DNA of 64,000 bases from Planctomycetota bacterium. Lineage in GTDB: Bacteria; Planctomycetota; UBA1135; UBA2386. Numbering within the stretch: position 1 is the first letter of the stretch; each line of letters begins with the position of its first letter. Positions 25,227 through 33,520 of the stretch are shown piece after piece. Under the pieces are notes generated by a model that saw nothing but the letters and a program-made list of their open reading frames with translations, did no database searches and was not told where the DNA came from. The stretch is taken from positions 166,486-230,485 of the forward strand of contig JACKIB010000008.1 of assembly GCA_020638695.1 (NCBI GenBank), in the 5' to 3' direction. The translations under genes and the position numbers were made by a program.

Positions 25227-26279
25227 TCAGGAGTTCGCTGCGGGTGGCTGCCGGCGGGAGGTGGCCCAGCGCCGGGCCAATCGCCGTCCGAGGTGCCAGA
25301 GGATCAGGGTGCCGAGCAGGGCGGCGGCGGCGAGGTTCGGCCAGTCGAGGTGTTCGTGTGCGTGTAGCCGTGCGGGCTTCCCGGTGATCTGCAGCCGGTC
25401 CCAGAGGACGTCGAGCGCGCTGCCGAACCCGATGCTGACCGCCGACACCATCGCGACGTACACCCCCGCGCTGCGCCGCCCGAGGTTGTTCGCCACTGCA
25501 CCGATGGTCGCCAGGTTGGTCGCCGGTCCGGCGAGCAAGAAGACCAGAGTCGCGCCTGGGCTGAGGCCTGCCACGAGCAGGGCCGCGGCCACCGGGGTGG
25601 CGGCGGTGGCACACACGTAGACCGGCAGACTCACCACCAGGATCGCCAGACGCTGCAGCCAGGGGGCGAGACCGAGGTCGACCAACCGACCCGGCTCCAG
25701 GTAGAGGCCGAGTGCGGCGCTGATCAACAGCGCGGGCACCAGATAGAGGGCCACCTCCCCGAGGAGGTCGTCGAACGCGTACCGCAGCCCGCCGAGAATG
25801 CCCCGGCCCGAGCCACGGACCTGTGCCTCGGGGTCGTGCTTGCAGCAACTCCCGCCACCCTGGGGTAGGGCGGGCAGGGGACTCGCCCATTCGATCGCCA
25901 GTCCGGTCAGCAGCCCGGTGACCATCGCAGCGATCGGCCGTGCAACCACCAGGATCGGGTGCAGCACCGCGATCGACGCCGAGATCGAGTCCACCCCGGT
26001 CTCCGGCGTGGAGACCATGAACGCCGCGGTGGCCCCCGGGCCTGCCCCCTGGCGACGAAGCTCTGTTGCCACCGGGATGACGCTGCACGAGCACAGCGGC
26101 AAGGGGATCCCGAGCAGGCTCGCGCGCGAGATCGGGCCGATCCCGGTGCCGCCCATCGCCCGGGTCAACAGCGAGCGCGGGACGAAGGCGTGGAGCAGCC
26201 CGGCGATGGCGAAGCCGAGCAGCAGGAACGGGGCGAGCTGCGCCAGGGTGACCAGAAGTGCCTCGATGAGCCGACCCAT
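25227..26279 (-). CDS. SO_0444-type Cu/Zn efflux permease (ArsP/DUF318-like)
   Basis: About 350 residues from the ATG at 26279, where the typical N-terminus begins (MGRLIEALLVTLAQLAPFLLLGFAIAGLLHAFVP); an ATG at 26345 adds 22 residues of uncertain value. Metal-binding signature PLCSCSVIPVATELRRQGAGPGATAAFMVSTPETGVDS in the first half, GGGSCCKH in the central loop, and VCATAATPVAAALLVAGLSPGATLVFLLAGPATN in the second half match the SO_0444 permease family. It is placed in the inner membrane with about 8-10 segments and would export copper or zinc; substrate is by family analogy. It lies just upstream of murJ in the same orientation. Confidence 0.88.
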   Translation of the reverse strand: MGRLIEALLVTLAQLAPFLLLGFAIAGLLHAFVPRSLLTRAMGGTGIGPISRASLLGIPLPLCSCSVIPVATELRRQGAGPGATAAFMVSTPETGVDSISASIAVLHPILVVARPIAAMVTGLLTGLAIEWASPLPALPQGGGSCCKHDPEAQVRGSGRGILGGLRYAFDDLLGEVALYLVPALLISAALGLYLEPGRLVDLGLAPWLQRLAILVVSLPVYVCATAATPVAAALLVAGLSPGATLVFLLAGPATNLATIGAVANNLGRRSAGVYVAMVSAVSIGFGSALDVLWDRLQITGKPARLHAHEHLDWPNLAAAALLGTLILWHLGRRLARRWATSRRQPPAANS

Positions 26280-26361
26280 CTGTTCCGCTACACGATGGCG
26301 CTCGACCGCGGGGAGCGGAAGCCCGTAGATTCCCGGTGTTGGCAAACCCCGGATCCGGGTG

Positions 26362-26540
26362 CTAGCTTGAGCGGTTCATGTCCCAGCGGTTGCGCTCGCG
26401 CAACGTGGCTGCGGGCTCGATCGAATGCCAAGGCCTGCCCGACGAGGAACCACCCCTCGTCCGCGTGGAACCGGGCGTTCGCCCGACCCGCGGTGGACTT
26501 GCACGATCTCGCGACGCTGCTCATGAGTAGTCCGGGCCAG
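26362..26540 (+). repeat. Family C repeat, diverged copy C5
   Basis: Starts at a CTAG (GCTAGCTTGAG) with TTCATGTCCCAGCGGTTGCG, ends GACGCTGCTCATGAGTAGTC then CGGGCC. The arms match family C while the middle is largely different sequence, but keeps a GACGAGG/CCTCGTC stem. It occupies the region upstream of the permease gene. Confidence 0.65.
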
Positions 26541-26643
26541 CTTCGGCACCGGCGCCGCGTGGGTTTCCGGGCGAGGCGACCGGGAAGGTCCCACCGAGCC
26601 GGAAAGCTGCGGTGCCTCGGTTGCCGAAAGACTGTCCGGAAGC

Positions 26644-26819
26644 TCGGCCCGAACTACTCATGACCCAGCGGTTGCGCCCGTGCAAGTGCGCTGCTGGCGC
26701 GAAGAACGTCAGGATCTGCACCGCACCGGAGCCCCCCGACTCCGGTTGGCTCCCTGCCGTTCTCGTGCCAGCGACCACCTTGCGGCCCGCGACTCGGGTC
26801 ACGAACAGTCCGGGTGTCC
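26644..26819 (+). repeat. Family C repeat, diverged copy C6
   Basis: Left arm CCGAACTACTCATGACCCAG then CGGTTGCGC, GAAGAACGTCAG in the middle, right arm GCCCGCGACTCGGGTCACGA and CAGTCCGGGTG. It is the most diverged of the recognisable copies and shares its left-arm variant (CCCAGCGGTTGCG) with C5. It ends about 35 bp before the citrate synthase start. The roughly 100 bp between C5 and C6 hold nothing I recognise. Confidence 0.6.
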
Positions 26820-26853
26820 CGGGCAGCTAAATCATCCAGCACAATCGACATCG

Positions 26854-27984
26854 ATGCAGAACGTCATCTCGAAGGGTGGACTCGAAGGGGTCGTCGCGGC
26901 GGATTCCGCGATCGCGCGAATCAACGGCGAGATCGGCGAGCTGCGCTACTGCGGCTACCTGATCTCCGACCTCGCACGGTACTCGAGCTTCGCCGAGACC
27001 ACCCACTTGTTGTGGCACGGCGAACTTCCGACCGCGGCCGATCTCGCGGCGCTGGAGGCCGCGATGGCGGCGCGGCGCGAGTTGCCGCGCGAGGTGACGG
27101 AGCTGCTGCGGACGATCGCGACCCGGCAGCAACCGATGGATGCGCTACGCACCGCGGTGTCCCTGATGTCGTGTGACGACGTGCCTGGGCCGGCTGCCGA
27201 TCGGGAAGCCAACTTGGAGCGCTCCATCAACCTGACCGCTCGCTTCCCCACCGTGATCGCCGCCTACCACCGGTTGCGTTCCGGGCACGAGCCGATCGCG
27301 CCGGATCCGCAACTGGGGCACGCCGCCAACTTCCTCTACATGCTCGACGGGCAGGTCCCCGATCCGGAGATCGCGCGCATGCTGGACGTGTGCCTGGTGC
27401 TGCACGCCGAGCACGGTTTCAACGCATCGACCTTCGCGGCGCGGGTCACGGCGGCGACGCTGAGCGATGTGTACTCCGCGCTGACCTCGGCGATCGGCAC
27501 GCTGAAGGGACCGCTGCACGGTGGCGCCAACACGGCGGTGATGGAGATGCTGTTGCAGATCGGCTCCGAGCAGGAGGTCGATGGCTACATCGAGGCGCTG
27601 CTGGCTCGCCGCGACAAGGTGATGGGCTTCGGCCATCGGGTCTACAAGGTCGTCGACCCGCGTGCCCTCATCCTGCGCGACTTCTCCGCCCGCACCGCCG
27701 AGATCACCGGTGAACCGAAGTGGTTCCGGATGTCGCAGCGCGTCGAGCAGCTGATCAAGGAGCGCAAGGGGCTCGACATGAACGTCGACTTCTACTCCGC
27801 GTCGACCTACTACTCGATGGGCATCAGCCCCGACCTGTTCACCGCGGTGTTCGCCATCAGCCGAGTCGCAGGATGGCTGGCTCACGTGATGGAGCAGTAC
27901 GCCAACAACCGGCTGATTCGTCCGCGCGCCAACTGGGTCGGTGCGGCAGATCGGGACTACCTCACGATGGACCAGCGCGGGTAG
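26854..27984 (+). CDS. gltA: Citrate synthase (or 2-methylcitrate synthase)
   Basis: A 376-residue protein of the short, Gram-positive/archaeal-type citrate synthase length. The catalytic His residues are in GPLHGGANTAV (about residue 221) and GFGHRVYK (about 261), and the catalytic Asp in MNVDFYSASTYYSMGI. The N-terminus begins NVISKGGLEGVVAADSAIARINGE, typical for the family, which supports the ATG at 26854. It condenses oxaloacetate with acetyl-CoA (or propionyl-CoA) at the start of the TCA or methylcitrate cycle. No prp genes are adjacent, so citrate synthase is preferred. An ApaH-like gene follows 18 nt after the stop. Confidence 0.95.
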   Translation: MQNVISKGGLEGVVAADSAIARINGEIGELRYCGYLISDLARYSSFAETTHLLWHGELPTAADLAALEAAMAARRELPREVTELLRTIATRQQPMDALRTAVSLMSCDDVPGPAADREANLERSINLTARFPTVIAAYHRLRSGHEPIAPDPQLGHAANFLYMLDGQVPDPEIARMLDVCLVLHAEHGFNASTFAARVTAATLSDVYSALTSAIGTLKGPLHGGANTAVMEMLLQIGSEQEVDGYIEALLARRDKVMGFGHRVYKVVDPRALILRDFSARTAEITGEPKWFRMSQRVEQLIKERKGLDMNVDFYSASTYYSMGISPDLFTAVFAISRVAGWLAHVMEQYANNRLIRPRANWVGAADRDYLTMDQRG

Positions 27985-28002
27985 GCCACACACGAGGCGC
28001 CG

Positions 28003-28623
28003 ATGCGGAGGGTATTCGTCGGCGACATCCAGGGGTGCCTCGAACAGCTCGACGCCCTGCTGGAGGAAATCGGGTTCCAGCGCGGAGTCGACGTGCTGCA
28101 CCCGGTGGGTGACATGGTCAACAAGGGGCCGGACAGCCTCGGGGTGCTGGCGCGGCTGCGAGAGCTGAAAGCGTTCCCGGTGCTCGGTAACCACGACCTC
28201 GCGTTCCTCGAGCGCGGACGGGTCACCGAGCCGCGACTCGCGGAGTGGTTGCGCGCGCAGCCGATCGTGCGCGTCCTCGACGACGTCATCATGGTGCACG
28301 CCGGACTGCACCCGCGCTGGGGCGAGCGGGAGCTGCGGCGGTTGAGCCGGGCGGACATCGACTTCGCGGTGAACGTCCGCTACTGCGACGCGAAAGGCAA
28401 CCGCCCAGCGAGCGACTGGCCGCCGCCGGGACCGCCGTTTCGTCCCTGGCACGAGTTCTACCACGGCTCCAAGCGCGTGGTGTTCGGCCACTGGGCGCGC
28501 CAGGGCTTGTTGGTTCGCCCGCACGCGCTCGGGCTCGACACGGGCTGCGTGTACGGCGGCGAACTCACCGCGTGGATCGCCGAGGAGGATCGCCTGGTGG
28601 CGGTTCCCGGGTGGCAGCGGTGA
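28003..28623 (+). CDS. apaH: ApaH-like metallophosphatase (symmetrical Ap4A hydrolase type)
   Basis: A 206-residue calcineurin-like phosphoesterase. Metal-binding motifs in order: GDIQGC (7-12), VGDMVNKGPDS, GNHD, MVHAGLHPRW and FGHWARQG, followed by the ApaH-typical LDTGCVYGGELTAW. ApaH cleaves diadenosine tetraphosphate to two ADP. It is shorter than E. coli ApaH (about 280), mainly by a shortened central insert, so a related PrpE-like nucleotidase is possible. It lies 18 nt after citrate synthase and ends 1 nt before the convergent phosphatase gene. Confidence 0.85.
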   Translation: MRRVFVGDIQGCLEQLDALLEEIGFQRGVDVLHPVGDMVNKGPDSLGVLARLRELKAFPVLGNHDLAFLERGRVTEPRLAEWLRAQPIVRVLDDVIMVHAGLHPRWGERELRRLSRADIDFAVNVRYCDAKGNRPASDWPPPGPPFRPWHEFYHGSKRVVFGHWARQGLLVRPHALGLDTGCVYGGELTAWIAEEDRLVAVPGWQR

Positions 28624-28624
28624 T

Positions 28625-29620
28625 CTACCGCGGTGGCCGACGCAGGTCGAGTTCGTCGAGTGCGGCGGCGACGATCGGGGTCATGCGGTCGGCGAGCGCA
28701 GCGTTGGCGTAGCCAGCGAACGCGACGTTGGTGCTCACGTCCAGCGGCGGGTCGAACGGCGCGCCATCGGGCTCGCGAACGACCACGCCAGCACGACTGG
28801 CGATCAAGCTGGTGCACAGGTCGTAGGGGCGGCAGCACAGCGACGAGGTGACTCCGAGGCTGTGGTAGATCCAGGGCCGCACGTCGAGCACGAATCGGTC
28901 CCGGCCGAGCATCAGCTCGGCGAGCTGACCGCCGCTGCTGATGTACTGGTCGGAGAACACTTCGGCCTTCTGTGGATCCCAACCGCCGAGCTCGGTCTGC
29001 AGGATCCGCTCGGCCAGTCGACCGAGCACTTCCTTGCCGCCCGGGAAGAAGTCGCACACGGTCGCGAATCCGTGCCGCAGCGTGGTCGCCTGCGAGGGAG
29101 CGACGCGCAGCGGAAGGCGTTCGCCGGTGAACAGATTGCGGCGCTCGCCCTGGGCCGGACCGTCGCGCCGCGCCCAGAGACGGTCGACGAAGCCTTGCCG
29201 GGTGGTCGGCAACTCGGTCATCACCGCCGCGATCACGTGGCGCATGCGGGTGGCCGCTCCGTGGTCCTCGGCGACCGCGGCCAGCGACCATGCGCTGCGC
29301 TTGTCGTGCATCAACCCGCGGCTGCCGTCGACCGGGTCCACGATCACTCGAAACTGCGGGGCGGCGCCACCGAAGTGCCGGCCCTCGGGCTCGATCCCCT
29401 CCGCCAACAGCACGAAGCTCTGGTGCCGCCCCCACTCGGCGCACGCGTCGAGCAGCACGTCCTCCGCCGGCACGTCGATGCCGAACACAACGTCCTCTGC
29501 GCCGCAGCCGTCCCGTGCGGCGCGGCCGAGTTGGTCGGTCGTGGCGCCGGCCAGGGCGTTCCGCACGGCGTCGAGGATGCGATCTTGGAACTCGAACAGC
29601 CGCGGCAGGACGTCGATCAA
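28625..29620 (-). CDS. Inositol monophosphatase family protein
   Basis: A 331-residue protein starting at TTG (29620), supported by a GGAG Shine-Dalgarno 7 nt before it; no ATG fits better. The metal-binding motif VDPVDGSRGLMHDKRSAW is the IMPase DPxDGS sequence, with an upstream Glu in LLAEGIEPE, and the C-terminal SLIASRAGVVVREPDG matches the second conserved motif of the superfamily. Members hydrolyse inositol phosphate, fructose-1,6-bisphosphate or 3'-phosphoadenosine phosphate. The central insertion (about 140-250, with CDFFPGGKEV and GGQLAELMLGRDRFVLDVRPW) is longer than usual, so the substrate is open. It is convergent with the ApaH-like gene. Confidence 0.88.
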   Translation of the reverse strand: MIDVLPRLFEFQDRILDAVRNALAGATTDQLGRAARDGCGAEDVVFGIDVPAEDVLLDACAEWGRHQSFVLLAEGIEPEGRHFGGAAPQFRVIVDPVDGSRGLMHDKRSAWSLAAVAEDHGAATRMRHVIAAVMTELPTTRQGFVDRLWARRDGPAQGERRNLFTGERLPLRVAPSQATTLRHGFATVCDFFPGGKEVLGRLAERILQTELGGWDPQKAEVFSDQYISSGGQLAELMLGRDRFVLDVRPWIYHSLGVTSSLCCRPYDLCTSLIASRAGVVVREPDGAPFDPPLDVSTNVAFAGYANAALADRMTPIVAAALDELDLRRPPR

Positions 29621-29679
29621 AGGAACTCCACGCTCCGGGTTTCGGGTCGGTCGGAGATTCTATAGGCTCGCAGCGACTC

Positions 29680-29752
29680 GGGCCCTTAGCTCAATGGTCA
29701 GAGCAGTCGGCTCATAACCGATGGGTTGCCGGTTCGAATCCGGCAGGGCCCA
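29680..29752 (+). tRNA. tRNA with CAU anticodon (tRNA-Ile2 or elongator tRNA-Met)
   Basis: A complete cloverleaf: acceptor GGGCCCT / AGGGCCC, D stem GCTC/GAGC, anticodon stem GTCGG/CCGAT around CTCATAA, T arm GCCGG-TTCGAAT-CCGGC, discriminator A. CCA is not fully encoded (ACCG follows). The CAU anticodon would be Met or, if C34 is modified to lysidine, Ile. The acceptor and TTAGCTCA start resemble tRNA-Ile2 more than elongator tRNA-Met, and the paired 1-72 base excludes initiator tRNA. Confidence 0.95.
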
Positions 29753-29768
29753 CCGTTCCCCGTCCGAG

Positions 29769-30275
29769 TCAGCTGTCCAGCAGGGCGCGGAACTCCGGCA
29801 GATGGCGCAGCGACTCGAGATCCGATTCGTCGGCGAGCATGGCGCGGAACGACGGGTCGAGTCCACAAGCCAGCGACACCTCGTCGAGTGCGCGCGACGA
29901 TTCGCCGCGCAACGCCAGGTAGCAGCCGAGGTTGAAGTGGCCGATCGCACTGTGATGGGTCCGAGCGACCAGTCGCTCCATGCACTGCACCGCCCCAGGT
30001 AGATCATCGATGCGCTTGCGGCACCACGCCTCGGTCAGGTCGCGCCAGTCGGGGTCGTGATCGAAGTCCTGCACTTCTTCGAGGTCGAGCAGTGCGGCAC
30101 GGAAGTCCCCCAAGGCCACCAGTGCGCGTACCCGCAGGATCAGCGCAGCCGGCCGGGCGCCGGGCAGCGCGAACAGCGCCTCGAGCTTCTGCAGCGCGTG
30201 CTCGGCACAGCCGAGATCCAACCAGCCCTCGATTTCGAGCGCGGTGCGCTGGACCGCCTTCGGCACCTGGAGCAT
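29769..30275 (-). CDS. TPR-like protein of unknown function
   Basis: A 168-residue helical protein with tetratricopeptide-like repeats, seen as WLDLGCAEHALQKLEAL, LVALGDFRAALLDLEEV and HFNLGCYLALRGESSRALDEVSLACGLDPSF. No signal peptide or catalytic motif. Such small TPR proteins usually act as protein-interaction scaffolds. It lies directly downstream (on the other strand) of the CAU tRNA. The approximately 200 bp between its start and the family B repeat at 30473 hold no recognisable gene. Confidence 0.75.
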   Translation of the reverse strand: MLQVPKAVQRTALEIEGWLDLGCAEHALQKLEALFALPGARPAALILRVRALVALGDFRAALLDLEEVQDFDHDPDWRDLTEAWCRKRIDDLPGAVQCMERLVARTHHSAIGHFNLGCYLALRGESSRALDEVSLACGLDPSFRAMLADESDLESLRHLPEFRALLDS

Positions 30276-30472
30276 GGCACCAGTGTCCTGCGGCGGTGGA
30301 ATGCGGACAAGCCGCTGCCGATGGGCTGCCGCGGACCGCGGCGACTTGCGGGGCGACGCAGCGCAACTTCATCGTGGGCAAGGACAACGGTAGGGCGCCG
30401 GAAGGCGCGGTGCCGTGCCGGACCTGTCACCGCATTCGAGGCTCGGCAGCGGCCCGTTCGTGCGCGGCTCCC

Positions 30473-30640
30473 TAGTGCCCCGGTGTCCGGAGCTCGCAGC
30501 ACATGTGCCCGGCCAATCGATCCGCTCGCTGCGTTGCTGCTCCTCAGCTTGTCCACCAACAAGCCGTGTCGTCGCAGCGCCTTGCGCGCGAATCGACTGA
30601 CGCAGCCACGCTTGCTGCGAACTTCAGACGAGCGGCACTA
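30473..30640 (-). repeat. Family B repeat, copy B2 (inverted orientation)
   Basis: The reverse complement begins TAGTGCCGCTCGTCTGAAGT and ends CCGGGGCACTA. It differs from B3 by about eight bases. It shares the CTAG at 30638-30641 with the adjoining family A copy, so the two elements are joined through one CTAG. Confidence 0.9.
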
Positions 30641-30805
30641 GTGGGGTGTGTCCGAAGTTGGTCACATAAGTCGCCGGCCCTACGGCCCGCTCGCGGCGTC
30701 GCAGCTCCTCAGCTTGTCCACCAACAAGCCGTGTCGTCGCAGCTCCTTGCGAGCGAACCGCATGACTCGACGACTTATGCAACGAACTTCGGACACACCC
30801 CACTA
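30639..30805 (-). repeat. Family A repeat, copy A2 (inverted orientation)
   Basis: By reading base by base, its reverse complement appears identical over 167 bp to copy A3 at 33984-34150. Bounded by CTAG at both ends. Confidence 0.92.
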
Positions 30806-30812
30806 GTCCGGG

Positions 30813-31085
30813 CTAGAGGCCTAGGGCCGGCGAAGCCGGGGCATTTGAGTCGAGTCTCGGTCAAGACAAGCAGAACTCCCCCTCCCACGAGAACAGACGC
30901 GAGGCCAAACAGCGAACGACATTGCGTGAGCGAGGCCACGCGAAAGTGGCGCGAGTTGACGTGGAGTGCCGAGGTCTCCGACAGGCAGAGAGCCGAAACC
31001 GCGAGATGCGGGCATTGAAGGGCGCCGGGCGCAAGCCGTTGCGACCTCGTTCGAGCCAGGAGCAAGAGATGCTATCCGAACACCG
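30813..31085 (+). repeat. Family D repeat, copy D2 (about 273 bp)
   Basis: Second copy of the element at 17781-18054, starting CTAGAGGCCTAGGGC and ending ATGCTATCCGAACACCG. Most differences are single substitutions. It sits 7 bp after the CTAG that ends family A copy A2. Confidence 0.85.
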
Positions 31086-31303
31086 CAAACCCGGGGCATT
31101 CTCCGCGGCCCTCGACGCCGCTCGCTGCGTTGCGCCGTCCTCGGTGTATCCACCGACCTGCTTGCAGCGGCGCGCCTTGCGGGCGACCCCGAGGACGCAC
31201 GACACACACCGATGGCTGCTCCGAAGCTCGCTCGGGCGCCGTCGGCGCGAAGCAGTTGGCGGTGGCACCCATGTGCCCGGACAGCCGGGCACATGCCGGG
31301 CGG
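31086..31303 (-). repeat. Probable ancient, diverged relative of family B
   Basis: The segment GCTCGCTGCGTTGCGCCGTC then TCCACCGACCTGCTTGC and GCGCCTTGCGGGCGA follows the order of the inverted family B core (GCTCGCTGCGTTGCTG, TCCACCAACAAGCCGTG, GCGCCTTGCGCGCGA). Short inverted sequences with CCCGGACAGCCGGG and GCCCGGACAGC/GCCGGGCAC lie toward the right end. No gene is seen here; the long greA stop follows at 31304. Confidence 0.4.
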
Positions 31304-33520
31304 TCAGATCACCTTCTCGACGTTGTCGATGCGCAACTCGTGGAACTTCCCGCCGATCTCGAGACGCGCGACCTGCCCGGGCTTCATCCCGAGCATCGCC
31401 TGGCCGAGCGGGGCCTTGTAGTTCAGCACGTCGTCGGTGGTGACGTCCCACGGGCCCAGCAACCGCACCGTCTGTTCACGGTTCTCCGTGAGGTTGGTGA
31501 AGGTGACTCGAGTCCCCGGCGCGACCGTTTCGTCCGGCACGTGCTGGTCTTCGATCAGGCGGGCCAGGGCCAGCTCTTCGTCCATCGTGGTGGCTCGGCT
31601 GGTCAGGTTGCGCTGCTCCTCCATCGCCGCATCCCACTCGCTGTTCTCCGAGATGTCGCCGTGGGACGCGGCGAGTCCGATCGCCTTCGAGTTGGCGGGG
31701 ATCTTCTCCTCCACCAACACGCGATACTCCTCGCGTCGCCGCGCCAGCCCCTCGGCGGTGACGTAGTTGAACTCGAGTTCCCAGAACGGCTTGTCGGGCT
31801 TTGCCGTGAGCTCGGGGAACCGGTTTGCGACGGTGCGCAGGATCGTGTTGCCGATTTCCTGCGGGAAGTCCGGCCCGCCGCGCTCGGTGATACCGAAGTA
31901 GTTCGCGCAGTCCTCCTTGCTGATGTCCTGCAGGATCCGCGCCAGAAACTCACGGCGTCCGGTCATCAGGCTCACCAGCCGGGTCAGCAGGCGACCCTTC
32001 ATCGCATCGCCCTTGCGGTCCATGGTGAGGGTGCGGACCAGGTGCAGGAGGACGCGACCCACCGCCCACCGGTCGGGCGCGCCTTCCAGCCCGTCGAAAT
32101 GGCCGTCGGCGTACAGGCAACCCATCAGGTAGGTCATCATCGGGTGCCGGCGCGGGTACGGCGCGACGGTGTCCCACAGCCCGACCATCAAGTGCGCCTT
32201 GCCGGCGTCGACGATGCGCTGCACCACGCCCTCGACCACGTCGGCCGGGAACAGCGGCAGCGCCTGTGCGCAGGTTTCGGCCCAGCCTTCGCCGAGCGCC
32301 TCGGGCAGCAGCGTGACCGCGTGCTCGCGCGACTCGGGAATCGTGAGGCGGTTGAGCCGCTCCGGATGCAGTTCACCGTTCTCGGTGAGCAGCACCCGCA
32401 GCTCCTCGGCCGGGGTCACCGATGTGGTCCTCCCGTGGCTCCCCAACAGCAGGATTCCCTCGAGCAGCTCAGCCGCGTCCGGCGCGCCAGTCTCGGTGCC
32501 GGATCGACTCAGGGATGCTTCGATGACCGTCTGCGCCATCCCGAGGATCGTGTCGCGCGCTGCGGCATCGTGGGTCCGCCCGAGGTAGCTCCGGCAGATC
32601 TCGATCGATTCCGCCAAGTTGGCGGCGTACTTCATCTCCCGGCTGGCTTCGTCCGACAGGCTGATCGGCTTCTTGCGAAGCGTGTAGACCGGGCGGGTGG
32701 CGGTGCCCTCGACCTGCAGCCAAGGATCGTGGGCCGCCGCGGCCTTGGCGCGCTTCCAGTAGCCAGCCCACTTCTTGGTCGGCACGACCGACGGGCACAG
32801 CACTTCCTTCAGCTTGGTGCTGGTGATCTTGCCGCGGAACAGCCGGGCGGCGAGCTGGATGAGCCGAGTCGGATCGTGCTCCATCATGTGCTGGAGCTGA
32901 TCCATCTGCAGGATCTGCATCGCCCGAAGGTCATCCGGCGCCAGCGGCGACAGGCTCTCGATTGCCGCCTGGAGCGGCATCTCGCGGGCCCGGCCCTTGA
33001 CGAAGTCGATCACCACTTCGTCGGTCTCGGGCCGGAACTCCTTGACCAGTCCCTCACCCCAGCCGCCGCGATGGAACAGCACGTGGCCCTCGGTGAACTG
33101 GCGGTAGTTCTCGTAGTCGATCAGGGACTGGGCGTTGACGTTGTTCTCCGTCAGCCGCGCCATGTCCCGGATGCGTTCGAACCACGCTTGCCCGCTGTCC
33201 TGCTTCAGGATCAGTTCGTACAGCCGTTGCGCCAGCTTGTCGTTGTGGGCCTTGTTGCCGACCACGGCTACCGCCAGCGCGCGGGCGTCGTCCACCCGAC
33301 CCGCCGCGGCCAGGGCCTCGACCATCTCGCCGGCGAGTGTCAGCGCCTTGCCCGCCATCTCCTGCTCGCACAGGGCCTCGACCGTCCTGCAATACGCCGC
33401 GACGTCTCCGGGCTGGGAAATGGCTTGGGCCCAAGCGGACTCCAAGGCGGAAATGTCCTCGGAGCGGACCAACGCGAGAAGATCTGATTCAGCCAAGGCG
33501 CGGGTGATTCGTGCAGGCAA
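31304..33520 (-). CDS. greA: Long GreA-type transcript cleavage factor with large N-terminal helical region
   Basis: About 738 residues from a TTG at 33520; the open frame continues upstream to 33919, but that part is Arg/Pro-rich and overlies degraded repeats. The C-terminal 160 residues are a complete GreA: coiled-coil with the tip motif SHGDISENSEWDAAMEEQ (GreA consensus GDLSENAEY), then the C-terminal FKBP-like domain (GTRVTFTNL... AMLGMKPGQVARLEIGGKFHELRIDNVEKV). Ordinary GreA is about 158 residues. The remaining 580 residues are helical and unrecognised apart from a resemblance in layout to the about 715-residue GreA of Chlamydiae. GreA rescues backtracked RNA polymerase by stimulating transcript cleavage. 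The role of the N-terminal region is unknown. Confidence 0.85.
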   Translation of the reverse strand: MPARITRALAESDLLALVRSEDISALESAWAQAISQPGDVAAYCRTVEALCEQEMAGKALTLAGEMVEALAAAGRVDDARALAVAVVGNKAHNDKLAQRLYELILKQDSGQAWFERIRDMARLTENNVNAQSLIDYENYRQFTEGHVLFHRGGWGEGLVKEFRPETDEVVIDFVKGRAREMPLQAAIESLSPLAPDDLRAMQILQMDQLQHMMEHDPTRLIQLAARLFRGKITSTKLKEVLCPSVVPTKKWAGYWKRAKAAAAHDPWLQVEGTATRPVYTLRKKPISLSDEASREMKYAANLAESIEICRSYLGRTHDAAARDTILGMAQTVIEASLSRSGTETGAPDAAELLEGILLLGSHGRTTSVTPAEELRVLLTENGELHPERLNRLTIPESREHAVTLLPEALGEGWAETCAQALPLFPADVVEGVVQRIVDAGKAHLMVGLWDTVAPYPRRHPMMTYLMGCLYADGHFDGLEGAPDRWAVGRVLLHLVRTLTMDRKGDAMKGRLLTRLVSLMTGRREFLARILQDISKEDCANYFGITERGGPDFPQEIGNTILRTVANRFPELTAKPDKPFWELEFNYVTAEGLARRREEYRVLVEEKIPANSKAIGLAASHGDISENSEWDAAMEEQRNLTSRATTMDEELALARLIEDQHVPDETVAPGTRVTFTNLTENREQTVRLLGPWDVTTDDVLNYKAPLGQAMLGMKPGQVARLEIGGKFHELRIDNVEKVI

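Noticed and set aside
30503..31018. Open frames with LVHQQAVSSQ-type peptides near repeats
   Set aside because: The same peptide appears wherever family A or B occurs; it is the translation of the repeat core, not a protein family.
31130..33487. Plus-strand open frame opposite the long GreA
   Set aside because: Antisense to a gene with a definite GreA domain; no motif of its own.
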